Positions 48,640 to 60,278 of a DNA stretch of 64,000 nucleotides are shown here, piece by piece. Every line of letters starts with the position of its first letter. Position 1 is the stretch's first letter. The stretch is from NCBI RefSeq assembly GCF_050908995.1, contig NW_027484933.1, positions 62,001 through 126,000 of the forward strand, given 5' to 3'. Under the pieces are notes generated by a model that saw only the letters and a list, made by a program, of their open reading frames with translations, was not told the DNA's origin and did not search any database. The position numbers and the translations under genes are program-made. The stretch is from Andrena cerasifolii (taxonomy: Eukaryota; Arthropoda; Insecta; Hymenoptera; Andrenidae).

Positions 48640-51600
48640 GATGAAGCTCCGTCTGTAATGATTTCCTCCCCCGACTTCGAAACTACACCTGAATTAATGA
48701 TTGATACTGGGACCCAGGTGAACTTATTGAAAATTCAAACTGTAAAGCTACCGCAAGAGATAAACACGGAAAATTGATTAATACTCAAAGGCATCTCTCC
48801 AGGCCCTGTCACCACGCTTGGCACAGTAAGGATAACCCTTTCGGGCGATAACGTCACGTTCCACGTAGTCGAAAACGACTTCCCAATTAAGCCGCAAGGA
48901 ATATTAGGCACGGAATTCTTTATAAAACAGAATGTCTCGATACACTATTCCAAGAGGGAGTTGGACTTCCAAGGAAACTCCATTCCTTTCGTAAATAATA
49001 ACCAAGTCATGCAACCTGCTAGATCAAAAACCGTTTCCTTTATTAATATATTAAATTCGAATATAAAGGAAGGGTATGTACCCCGGTTAGACTTAGGCAC
49101 TGGGATTCACGCTGGTAACGCTCTTGTCCGTAATCGAGACGGCAAAGCGTACTTACAAATAATAAATTCTAATGAAATGGACATAACGATCACAACACCT
49201 ACTGTTGAATTGGAAGAATTTGAAATTGTGATTCCAGAACCCAAACAAAGACGAACAAAAGAGATTATGACGTCTAAATGCGTCACTCCTATCCCCGCCC
49301 TAAATTCAAACAAGTCCCTCTTACCCCAGGATCCGTCGATCCACCAAATCGAGGCACCCACGAAAGTGCACTCACTCTCACCCCCTGTGCATTATGCCAG
49401 ATCAACCGTCTACCCAAATTTCCGTGAGTCCCTTACTATTGCGTCGGGTGAGGTATCGATAATTTCTGAAAAAACCCACAACAAGGATGGAACAAGTGCT
49501 CGAATTAATTTCAACGGAACATATGAATCCGGAAGAAAAACTTCATGTCCAAGGAATTTTAAGTAAATACCATGACCTTTTCCATCTACCAGATGAGAAG
49601 TTGGGTCATACGAAACCTATCCAGCATGGGATCCAGACAACGGATCCAGTGTCTGTCAATACTAAACAATATCGCTTCCCTCCAATACACAAGAAGGAAA
49701 TTGGTAAACGAGTCTGTAAATTACTAGAAAACGAAATTATACAGCCGTCATTATCACCCTACAATTCGCCTATTTGGATCGTGTGCAAAAAACCGGGACC
49801 CGATGGGGAACTCCTGTGGCGAATGGTGATTGATTTTAGAGATTTGAACAAAAAGACCGTTCCTGATGCTTACCCAATTCCTAATATCAATGAGATATTG
49901 GATCAATTGGGAGGAGCAAAATACTTCTCCGTATTCGACCTCGCTTCTGGATTCCACCAAATCCCTATGAAGCCGGAAGACGCACCAAAAACCGCTTTTT
50001 CTACACCTCATGGACATTATGAGTTTGTCAGAATGCCGTTTGGACTTTGTAATGCACCAGCTACTTTCCAACGTCTAATGGACCATACCCTTACTGGACT
50101 CCAAGGCACGGAAATGTTCGTATATTTGGACGATATCGTCCTTTACGCTAGTTCCCTTACTGAGCATTTAATTAAATTTAAAAAACTCGCTCACCGTTTG
50201 CGAGAAGCAAACCTTAAGTTACAACCTACGAAATGTAAATTCCTACGTAAGGAAGTCGCTTAACTGGGACATATAATTAGCGAGGAAGAAGTAAAACCGG
50301 ATCAAAATAAAATCCAAGCTATTCAGAAATACCCTACACCTCTCACACCGAAGGAATTAAAGAATTCCTCGGTCTAACCGGCTATTACAGGAGGTTTATC
50401 CCCGAATTTTCTAAGATGGCTCGCCCTTTAACCTCCCTATTGAAAAAAGATATATCATTTGACTGGGGATCGTCCCAGCAAACCACGTTTGACCACTTAA
50501 GATCCGTATTACAAAAGGAACCTATTCTGCAATACCCAAATTTTGAAATGGAATTCCATGTCACTACAGACGCATCTGAATATGCTATAGGAGGAATACT
50601 AAGCCAGGCTGTTGATGGAAAAGAATTACCAATTGTTTACGCTTCCCGCCTCCTAAATAAAGCAGAAATAAATTACGCAACCATAGAGAAGGAACTTTTA
50701 GCCATCGTATATTGCGTTAGGCACTTCCGACCTTATCTATACGGAAAGAAATTTATTTTATTTACCGACCATCAACCACTAATCTGGTTACATAGAGTAA
50801 AAGACCCAACGTCACGCCTCGTTAGGTGGCGTTTAAAATTAGCAGAATACGACTATGAAATTAGATATCAATCAGGGAAAAGCAATAAACTTGCCGACGC
50901 TTTGTCCCGTAATTCCCCTGCAGTGGAGGCATACCCTATAAGACCACGAGAGGAAGCAGACGAAGATTGGGAAGATCAACCCCCGCCTAAGCAAGGCCCC
51001 GGGAGGCCCAGACTCTCCGAAGCATCAAATTCCGCAGCAGGACTCACAAAGAAAACCCGACCAAGAGCGAAACCCACAAGGATACAACCACTCGAACCTA
51101 CTAGAAACAAGGAATAGTATCGAAGATGAGGATCGGGAAGAAGAAGGAGAACATTTAAATACCCCCTATTCGGCAATTTCACCTCCACAATTGTCAACGC
51201 CGCAGGAAGAGGATGACATCGATTCTGAAGTAGAGTCGAATGTTTCGGATGAATTAGATTCGGAATCCTCAGTAAGCGAGCTGAACGAGTCTTTGGACGC
51301 AGTATACGAAGCAGACCCCGAACGAGAAATCAGGATAAAGCCATCAATCAGTCGCGACCCGTTGTCACTACGAAAAGAAACGCTCGTTTTCTTTCTGAGC
51401 ACGGATGGTAAACCTTGCGATAACGGAGCTAAGGAATTACAAGAAACAGGAATCGTGACAATACCTGGCAACCTCCCACTGGGTAAGGGCTATTAACCCA
51501 TAATAAAAGACAAATCCTTATCGTGTTGGTTATTAAAGAAACCCAGAGTACGCCCTTAACTATGACAACTTGGGCAAAACCCTTTCCTACTTTAAAATGG

Positions 51601-52715
51601 TAATACGTGAGCTCCTAACAAAATCATTTAGCATAGCCAAAACATCGAACATCGATCAGTTAAGCTGGCAAGATATTATTATGGATATTCTCGAGGCAGT
51701 CAACGAAGAGGACATCAGTGTCACTATATGTGTACAAGCAGTCCGTATACCAGAGGAATCGGAACGACTAAACATTATTAAAGAAAATCATGCATCAGCT
51801 TTAGCCGGACATAAAGGAGTAACCAAAACATATAACCGAATTAGATACCATTACTTTTGGAAAGGGATGAAGAAAGCCGTGGAAGATCATATTCGAAAAT
51901 GCGAGGACTGTCAGCGGAAGAAACTCGTCCGTGTTAAAACCAGGCAACCAATGATTCTCACTGACACGCCTGGACGAGCCTTTGACAAGATTGCATTAGA
52001 TATAGTAGGACCGTTACCTACCAGTAGAGAAGGAAATACATATATATTAACAATGCAAGATTTACTAACAAAATAACTTCGTGTACGTACCCCTTAAACA
52101 ATCGACATCAATAAAAGTCGCAGAAGCATTTATAAAAAAATTTATCTGTCAATTCGGAGCTCCCAGAGCCATCCTCACTGACCAAGGAGCAAATTTCACT
52201 GGTAAATTCATGAAAGCTATCGCGCAAAAATTTAAAATTGAACAATTTCGAACCACAGCTTTTCACCTACAGACTAACGGTTCTTTAGAGCGATCGCACC
52301 TCGTCCTAACAGAATATTTAAAAATGTTTATCGGTAATTACAGCGACTGGGATGAATGGACCGACTTGGCTGCATTCTCTTATAATACCAGCGTTCATGA
52401 GGGCACTGGTTACACTCCACACGAGTTAGGTATTCGGGAAAATAGCCCGGGTACCCAGCCGAAATCGGATGCCCGATGATTTTGAAAACGAGACCTATAA
52501 TCATTACCTCTCGAAAATTAAGTATAAGGGTGCAAGAGCTGCAAACTGCTGCAGCAGAAAAGTTGAATCAGTCTAAGCTTCGTTATAAAAAATATTACGA
52601 TAGGCACATAATCGAGGAGACCTTGAAACCGGGTGACGCAGTTTTCGTCCTTATAGAACCGCGAAAAGGAAATTCGGAGATCAGTACTCTGGCCCTCACA
52701 CGATATTGGAGGTAA
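48640..52715 (+). pseudogene. Pol (protease, RT, RNase H, integrase), multiply broken
   Basis: The protease contains LMIDTGTQVNLL (about 48695-48735), with an in-frame TGA soon after. A frame change at about 49490 leads into RT: WRMVIDFRDLNKKT, FDLASGFHQIPM and FVYLDDIVLYAS. A TAA at 50261-50263 and another shift near 50350 follow. RNase H has TDASEYAIGGILS; a linker carries an AT-hook-like GPGRPRLSE and then a long acidic Ser/Glu stretch in another frame (51191-51300). Integrase shows HASALAGHKG ... CEDCQRKK, ALDIVGPLP, LTDQGANF and GSLERSH, with a shift at about 52075 and another near 52480. The order is standard gypsy. Confidence 0.85.
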
Positions 52716-52867
52716 TCCCTTCGCAAAACTTAAAAATATCCTGGAAGGGCAAAAACTAAAATAATTGTCGCGAACAAAGCGCGTCTTGGTCGACTACGCG
52801 AGGTTCCCGGTTGACCCTAATCACAAGATATAGAAACATGTAATAATCAATCATTTCTTAGATTAAA

Positions 52868-53350
52868 ATGCCACACAAAAGGGCCCGCGAACATAACGAG
52901 CCTAAGGCCAGAGGAGGAGGCCTCAAAAGGAGGTTAGCCCATATTAGATGGATGAGACGGGAGGCACTAAAGGAAGGTAGGAGCATTTCGCCCCTCCTCC
53001 CAAGGGTTACCTCCACGGTGATCATCAGGGAGGCTGAGCCATCTCCAGAGGTGATCATCATCGACGACTCACCCTCGCCAACACCAAAGGACCCATCGTC
53101 CCCATATTGTCCTCCCACGGAAAACAAGGTGGTACTCTCCCGTTCCCGTCCCCAAATCTCCACCTCCCAAATTCCCTCCTTCATCCCTCCACATCCAGGT
53201 GTCGTGGAAATCCTGGACACGGGGTCAGCTACCAGGGTTCCAGACCACACGGAACTGACACCCGAGTTCCTGAGATGGTTCGATGACCTCTACCAAGGAG
53301 GGTTACGACCTCACGTTCATCCTGGACGATCCATTATTCTCCACCCTTGA
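52868..53350 (+). CDS. Accessory ORF after pol, basic N terminus and SIM-like motif
   Basis: An intact 160-aa frame from ATG 52868, in the place where env lies in errantiviruses, but with no signal peptide or membrane segment. The first 40 residues are strongly basic (KRAREHNEPKARGGGLKRRL), as in a nuclear or RNA-binding signal. EVIIIDDSPSPTP at about residues 61-73 has the hydrophobic-acidic-Ser pattern of SUMO-interacting motifs. The rest is Pro/Ser-rich, and the C-terminal region (LTPEFLRWFDDLYQGG) looks helical. Its open frame contrasts with the broken gag and pol. No family is recognised. Confidence 0.55.
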   Translation: MPHKRAREHNEPKARGGGLKRRLAHIRWMRREALKEGRSISPLLPRVTSTVIIREAEPSPEVIIIDDSPSPTPKDPSSPYCPPTENKVVLSRSRPQISTSQIPSFIPPHPGVVEILDTGSATRVPDHTELTPEFLRWFDDLYQGGLRPHVHPGRSIILHP

Positions 53351-53424
53351 ATATTCCTATACCCCTTCCGATTCCTTCTAAAATCCCTTTCCTTGTAAAT
53401 AGTTCCCTCACCATTAGATTTTTA

Positions 53425-53476
<52 letters not shown>

Positions 53477-54056
53477 AACGAAAGTATACTTTCGTTAATC
53501 CGAATCTTGCCGCGCTTCTCATGCTTCGCGCGCCTTTTAATGGACGACCGCTAAATGGAACGAGGGGAGCTGGGTATTACGTAATAGAGCACATGTACAA
53601 AGTATACAAACGGATATTATAGATCGAGTAAAATAAATAGAGAAGCGAGAGTTGTAAACTTTAATTGTCGTTTCTTTGTTTACAGGTAGGAGTGTAAATA
53701 ATGTAAATAATTGTTGTAAATTAGCGAATAAAATTTTAAACTTTGTTTACAGAGAAACATATTTCAGTTTATTTATTCATCGTTAGCGATAATAATTAAG
53801 GAGCCTTATATATGTATGTTCGTAATTTTGTTTTATATATATAAACATTTTTCTTTTTTTTTATCAGTAACGATCAATTCTGTTTTCTTTCTATTATCAA
53901 ATCACATTTTTTATTTTTCTTTCTCTATCTTCTCCGCCAAATAGGCTACATATTTTAATTTTCGTTTATCAAATCACCAACACATTTTAGTTTTCTTTTC
54001 CTCCGCATTTCAAGACACCCGTACCCTGTGTTAAGAAATGTAATCATTTCTTCATA
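53351..54056 (+). other. 3' non-coding region of the long-LTR gypsy element
   Basis: Contains a (TA)n(TG)n microsatellite (about 53428-53475). Directly after it is a perfect 22-bp palindrome (53476-53497, centred on GTATAC). AT-rich sequence without a gene follows. Confidence 0.6.
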
Positions 54057-54070
54057 TAAGGGGGGAGGTG
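54057..54070 (+). promoter_or_regulatory. Polypurine tract
   Basis: AAGGGGGGAGGTG lies directly before the 3' LTR start TGACGTCC. Confidence 0.8.
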
Positions 54071-55694
54071 TGACGTCCTACTATTTTTTGCGTGGTCCTA
54101 TTCCAAAAATCTATTAGTAAACCTCAAAACCACTCCATCGAAGTCCCTGAAACTCAACTCTTACCCCATCTCCTCAATCGTCGATCACCTTGATGTTGTA
54201 CCTTAGCGGTCCCCAATACAAGATGATCGATACAAAACTCCACCTCGATGATGTATCTTAGAGATCCCCATCACGAGATAATCGTTACAAAACCCCTTCG
54301 CCTATTCGCCACATGAGGCACGAATCCTTCCCTTTAAAACGAATTCAAACAAGTCCATCGTTACAAAAATCCTCTTAAATCGACACCACGTCTCAATCCC
54401 CTCTTTACGACTCACAGAGTCCAAGCCAATCTAACCCCTTTCCTATAAAACACCCGAAATCCATACGACGAGTTGAGTATCTCTTTTCGCAGTCATATAA
54501 ACCCCAGAAATCTAATTGCGACGTATATTTGGCGTACGTGACATAAATACGTCTATTAATAGACGTACCGTTTATAAAAAACCCCTGAAGTTCTACTACG
54601 ACTTATTTCTTAATTGTGTCAAGGTCTTTACCGCGCGTACCCCCCGCGATACTCCTGTAAAATCTTATAAATACGAGGTCCTGAGAGGCCAGAGCATTCA
54701 TTTTTCTGTCACGAAAGTCCGTGAACAACTAAATTATATTACGAAAAGTTTATAATTAGATGATTCCAAAAGTGTTCAAATCAGTGCTCTACGGCAACTA
54801 CCGTAAGCAATTATAATTATTAATATTGTTATTCATCTCCATACCATTGACTATTATTATTTTGTCTATCAAAGCTTATTGCGAAACTTCATTATTTTGT
54901 ATTACTAACGTTTATTACCTACATATATATATTCTCATTAATGCTTTCTTTGTGTATATATATTTTTTGCATTACTATTCTTACTGTATTCCATGTTATA
55001 TTGCATTCTAAAGCTTATTGCGATCATTTATATTTCGTATTAGCAACGCTTATTGCTTCTATAATAATATCATTTGCTTATATCTATGTACTTCATATTC
55101 ATATTTTCATATTGTGATTAATTACCATCTATATCAATGTCATGTGCCAATGCTCAAAATCCATAGCATTATTAATAAACCGCTTAGTTTTAAATCACGC
55201 TTTGAATTATTGTGTGCACCCTTTGGTTACCAAGATCCCAAACAAACAAGCTGCCGCAACAGCTGATTTCTGTTAGTGAACGCGAGACGCTTACTCTGTT
55301 TACAAACATACTATTGCATGAGCCGAATAATATAACGGTAAATCCAATTACCAAGCCAAAACTAAAATAAGACCTAACAGGTGTTTCCAGGGTGTGTATT
55401 CGCCTTTTAAAACCTTCCCTGGTCGATGAGAGTGACGGATTTAATATTCGCGCCCGATCCCCTTCAAAATCCTCAGAGTGCTGGATTATAGATTCGCGCC
55501 TGAATTCCTTCCAAACCCTCAGTGTGACGGATTCAATATTCGCGCCTAAGTTCCTTCCAAACCCTCAGTGTGACGGATTTAATATTCGCGCCTGGTCTTC
55601 CCCCAAAATCTCAGAGTGCTGGATTATAGATTCGCGCCTGTCTTTTTCCTTCCCCATAGTCATCGTTCCTAAAGACCTCACCCGGGACGTGACA
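54071..55694 (+). repeat. 3' LTR, 1624 bp
   Basis: Nearly the same sequence as 44686-46355, with a few substitutions and one 46-bp unit fewer. Confidence 0.92.
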
Positions 55695-55962
55695 AATTAA
55701 ATAAGGAAATTAAAAAAAAAATTAAAACCGATTAAAACAAAAATTTAAAAAATAAAATAAAAATTTTAAAAAGCAAATAAAATAAAATTTAAAGAAATAA
55801 AAACAATTAAAATAAAATTAAAAAAAATGAGAAAACACATTTTGCAAAAATTTATAAAATGAAATAAAATGATAATAAATTTTTTTTTTAAAAATTGAAA
55901 AACTAAAAAAAAAATTTTTAAAAAATTTAAAAATTAAAATTAAAAAAATTAATATATATATA
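55695..55962. repeat. A/T low-complexity block
   Basis: A-rich on the plus strand; no gene. It separates the gypsy element from the fold-back element. Confidence 0.8.
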
Positions 55963-57096
55963 CAGGGTGTCCCACTAAGGAGTGGACAGCGCGATATCTC
56001 TTAAAGTATTGTCGATAAAAATATAAAAAAAATAGGGAATTGCATGGTTCGAGGGGGCCCATTTATTAGCGCGAACGAATTTTGTTTTCGATTATTATTT
56101 TAAAAGATACGATGGTCAAGTTCGGTTTTTCAAATGGAACTATTTTTTTTGAAGACCTGAGTTGATAGTGCGTTCCAAGACAAATTCAATAAGCTTTAAT
56201 GTATACACTTTATTTCCACTGGTTTTTAAGATATTGCGCTTGCAAATTTACTGATTTTCACTGCAAGAAACCCCTCTGAAATGGCAAAAACCGGGGGCGG
56301 TCTTACTGACGCCACGGGTGGCACTGCCTGTTGAAATGGATACTTACCTGCCAAAGGTCTACGCCAGAAATGGCAGGCCCAAAGGCTGGACAATTCTTTT
56401 CCGTCAGAAATGCTACTTAGGTAGGTATCGTTACTTTTATTTCGCACTTGCTTCTACGCTCGGATGGCCGGTTCTTTTGGGAGGGATGCAAGTTGAATTG
56501 GTTAGGTTAGGAGGAGTGAAAGTTGTTAGACTAAATTTCAACCATAGGGAGCAGATTGTATCAGAACCGGCCATCCGAGCGTAGAAGCAAGTGCGAAATA
56601 AAGTAACGATGCGCTTCTCGATACCGCAGATGTACCTACCTAAGTAGCATTTCTGACGGAAAAGAATTGTCCAGCCTTTGGGCCTGCCATTTCTGGCGTA
56701 GACCTTTGGCAGGTAAGTATCCATTTCAACAGGCAGTGCCACCCGTGGCGTCAGTAAGACCGCCCCCGGTTTTTGCCATTTCAGAGGGGTTTCTTGCAGT
56801 GAAAATCAGTAAATTTGCAAGCGCAATATCTTAAAAACCAGTGGAAATAAAGTGTATACATTAAAGCTTATTGAATTTGTCTTGGAACGCACTATCAACT
56901 CAGGTCTTCAAAAAAAATAGTTCCATTTGAAAAACCGAACTTGACCATCGTATCTTTTAAAATAATAATCGAAAACAAAATTCGTTCGCGCTAATAAATG
57001 GGCCCCCTCGAACCATGCAATTCCCTTTTTTTTTATATTTTTATCGACAATACTTTAAGAGATATCGCGCTGTCCACTCCTTAGTGGGACACCCTG
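55963..57096. mobile_element. Long-arm fold-back element, copy 2
   Basis: Same family and ends as 39227-40291 (CAGGGTGTCCCACTAAGGAG), in a TA-rich flank. The two arms, each over 500 bases, pair to within about 90 bases of each other around a loop with GGTTAGGTTAGGAGGAGTG. A short piece (about 23 bases) is missing from the left arm. The more symmetrical of the two copies. Confidence 0.85.
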
Positions 57097-58552
57097 TATA
57101 AATATATATATATTTTTAAAAAAATTATAAATAAAAAAGTTAAACAAATTTTTTTTTAAAAAAATTAAAAAAAAAAATTTAGAAAAAATTTTAAATTAAA
57201 AAAAATAAATAAAAAAAGAATCGAAAAAAAATTTTTAAAAAAAATTTAAGAAAATTTTAAATAATTGAAATAAACTAATAATAATAAAAATATTTAAAAA
57301 AAAATAATATAAAATATAAAAAGGAATTTAAAAAGTAAAAAACAATAATAACCAAAAAATAATTAAAAAATAGAAATTTTTTTTTAAAAAAATTTAAAAA
57401 ATTAAAAAAAGAATCTAAAAAAAATTAAAAAATATTAAACACAAAAATTTAAAAAAAAATAAAAAAAAATAATTTTAAAAACTTAAAAAAAACAATAATA
57501 ATTTTTTTAAATTTTAAAAAAAGATGAATCTAAAAATTTTTTTTTAAGAAATTCAAAAAAAAATTTAAAATAAATAAAAAATTAAGAATAAATTTTTTTA
57601 AAAAAAAATTTAAAAAATAATAAAAAATTAAGAATAAAATTTTTAAAAAAAATTTAAAAAATAATAAAAAAAATTTTAAAATTTAAAAAAGAAATTGTAA
57701 AAATTAAAAAAAAATTTTTTAAATTAAAAAAAAATAAATTAAAAAAAATAATAATAAATTTTTTTAAATTTAAAAAAAAGATGAATCTAAAACAAAAATG
57801 TAAGAAATTAAGAAAATTTTAAAATAAATTTAAAAAATAAATAAATAAATTAAGAATAAAATTTTTAAAAAAAATTTAAAAAATGAAATAAAATAATAAT
57901 AATAAAAAATTTAAAAAAAATTAAAAGTATAATAAACAAAAAATAATTTTAAAATTAAAAAATAATAATAAGCAAAAAATTAAAAAATAAAAAAATTAAA
58001 GAAAATTATTTTAAATTTTTTTTAAAAAATTTTTGAAAAAAATTATAAAATAAATAAATAAAGAGTTTTTAAAATTTTTAAAAAAATTTTAACAAAATTT
58101 TAAAAAGTTTAAAAAAAATTTTTTTAAATTTTTAAAAAATTTTAAAAAATTAAAATTTTTTTTTAAAAAATTAAAAAAAATTTAAAAATTGAAATAAAAT
58201 AATAATGATAAAAAAATTAAAAATAATAATAAGCTAAAAAATAAATAAAAATAAAAAAATTTTAAATATATTTATATATTTAACAAAAAAATTAAGAAAA
58301 ATTAAAAAGATTTGAAAAGAAATTTTTTAAATTTAAAAAATAATTAAAATAAAAAAATTTTAAATATTGTTTAAGAAGTTCTTTAAAAAAATTAAAAAAT
58401 TTAAAATTTTAAAAATTTTGAAATAATTATAAAAAAATTTTTTTTAAAAATTTTAAAAAAATTTAAAAATTTTTTAAAAAAATTAAAAATAAAAAAGTTA
58501 AAGAAAAATGTTTTAAAATTTTTTTTAAAAAAATTTGAAAAAAAATTTAAAT
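57097..58552. repeat. A/T low-complexity block
   Basis: About 1.45 kb, A-rich on the plus strand, no gene. It replaces the first part of the adjoining LTR at 58553. Confidence 0.85.
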
Positions 58553-58766
58553 TATAGGCACAGAATTGCGTAGCGGCGGTGCCCTTTGAAGGCAGTTGTG
58601 CCGGGCGTTGCGTTTTGGCAGTGCCTTCAGTGGCCCGCCGGTGCCCCGCGGAGGGATCCACGTCTATTCGCGGATGTCCGGGAAGAAACGAAGTCACAGT
58701 TAGTCACTCGCTGGCATCCCGTTTGTAACGAACGATCAATAAACCTTATTTCACTTTTCTCCTACA
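58553..58766 (+). repeat. 5' LTR, truncated
   Basis: 214 bases matching 63255-63471, with several substitutions (for example GTTGTGCC against GGCGTGCC). Contains AATAAA near 58739. Confidence 0.85.
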
Positions 58767-59003
58767 GTTTTCAGAAGTGGGATTGTGTGCCCTCGTGTCT
58801 TGGCGTTTCGGATTCCATTCTGTTGAGAGTTTGTATGGTGATACGGGTTAATTTGGTGATCGTTCATCATTGTTCGTGTCGTTGCAGCAGTCACGGTTTC
58901 GTTTGTGTCGTTTCCGAGAGCTTTGTGCGGACTGGTGTCGACGCGATTGACTTGCATCGAATACGTGTGACTCGTTTAACATTGAAATTGGTGACCGGTT
59001 ACG

Positions 59004-60278
59004 ATGGAGGCGGACCGTGTACCATTTTTGAATTCGTGCTCGTCGCAGCAATTGAGGGAGTTTGCGAAGCAGGGAGGACTTCAAACAAGTGGTTCAAAGG
59101 CCGAGCTGGTCAGAAGACTTGCTGCCCGGGATGGAGATTCCTGGCGAGCACATGCGGCGAGTACGAACCAACGAGCCGGTCTGTCAGAGGGTGGGGCTGT
59201 GTCCAGGTCCGTGGTGTCTTCGTCGTCAGTGGTTCGGCGAGAGTCTGGTAATTTGCGTGATGAAGAGGCTACGGGACGACGCTGCGAGGCGACGGTTGAC
59301 ACGCACGATGGTACGGCGGAATTGATACGCCGCGAAATGGAAGTATTGAGACGCGAAAAGGAAGTACTCGAGCGAGAAGTGAGACTATTACGGAGACTTG
59401 CAGATAATGCCACACCCGCATCGAGTGCAGCGAGTGCGACGTCCACGATCGGTATACGTTCTATCGCCGACCTCCTACCCGATTTCAGTGGGGACAGAGA
59501 TACGTTTGAGAGTTGAAAAGCGCAACTTGAACTTCTTCGCGTGACTTACAACCTGGACGAGCGTTCAACGAAGGTGTTGCTTAGTCAGAGGATAAAGGGA
59601 AAGGTCCGGGATTGGTTTCACTCACGACCAGTGCATCTAGAATCTGACGTGGCTGAACTACTTGGGAAAATGGATCGTATGTTTAACCGGCGGCCTGATA
59701 AAATGAGATTACGCGAGGATTTTGTGAAGCGTAAGTGGCAGCGGAATGAATCCTATGCGGATTACTTCCACGCAAAAGCAACGCTAGGAAACAGGGTGCC
59801 GATTGATGACGTTGAACTGATTCAATACGCTATTGACGGCGTGCCGGACATCCATCTGCGTAGGCATGCTCACTTACAACGGTTTAAAACCCCGGAAGAT
59901 TTGCTGGAGGGGTTCGAGGATGTGTCACTGGATCCCGAATCGAAGGAGAATAATTGCCGACGGGAAGAGAAGAAGGACAGTACAAAAGCATCCGGAGGAG
60001 GAGCGACGGTGTCGACGCGACCTGATGGCGCGCGTTGCTATAATTGTGGTGAGACGGGTCATCGTTCCAGTACGTGTCCACGACCAGCAACGCGGGAAAA
60101 AGGTGCGTGCTTTAGATGTGGGAGCATGCAGCACAAAATTCGGGATTGCCCGAAGGATCCGAAACAGCCGAAGGAGTCGAAGGAGCCAAAGGAAATTGAG
60201 AAAACACCAACCTTGGGAAGTACGACCAACGTCGTTGAATCTGCAACAGAAGCCGCCCCTTATCTGGTATCGTTATAA
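59004..60278 (+). pseudogene. Gag with SAP-like domain and two zinc knuckles
   Basis: ATG at 59004. Residues about 14-45 (LREFAKQGGLQTSGSKAELV) form a SAP-like helix-turn-helix. A Ser/Arg-rich region and a charged coiled coil (RREMEVLRREKEVLEREVRL) follow. A TGA at 59514-59516 breaks the frame without a shift. Downstream are the capsid region (GKVRDWFHSRPVHL) and the knuckles CYNCGETGHRSSTC and CFRCGSMQHKIRDC. The frame runs on into the protease after a TAA at 60276-60278, so gag and pol were one frame, as in the intact relative. Confidence 0.85.

Larger units (their letters stand above)
44686..55694 (+). mobile_element. Gypsy-type LTR retrotransposon with 1.6-kb LTRs and extra small ORFs
   Basis: LTRs at 44686-46355 and 54071-55694 (TGACGT...GGGACGTGACA) enclose Gag and Pol on the + strand. 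The flanks are AGTT and AATT, a possible 4-bp duplication with one mismatch. The 46-bp difference in LTR length equals one unit of an internal repeat. Two Cys-rich frames precede gag and one frame with an acidic/SIM-like motif follows pol. Gag and pol each carry several stops and shifts, so this copy is dead although its LTRs are still very similar. Confidence 0.9.

Noticed and set aside
53334..53522. Minus-strand frame rich in Tyr and Ile
   Set aside because: It is a translation of the TA microsatellite.
58401..58697. Phe/Lys-rich frame
   Set aside because: It is a translation of A/T low-complexity DNA running into an LTR.
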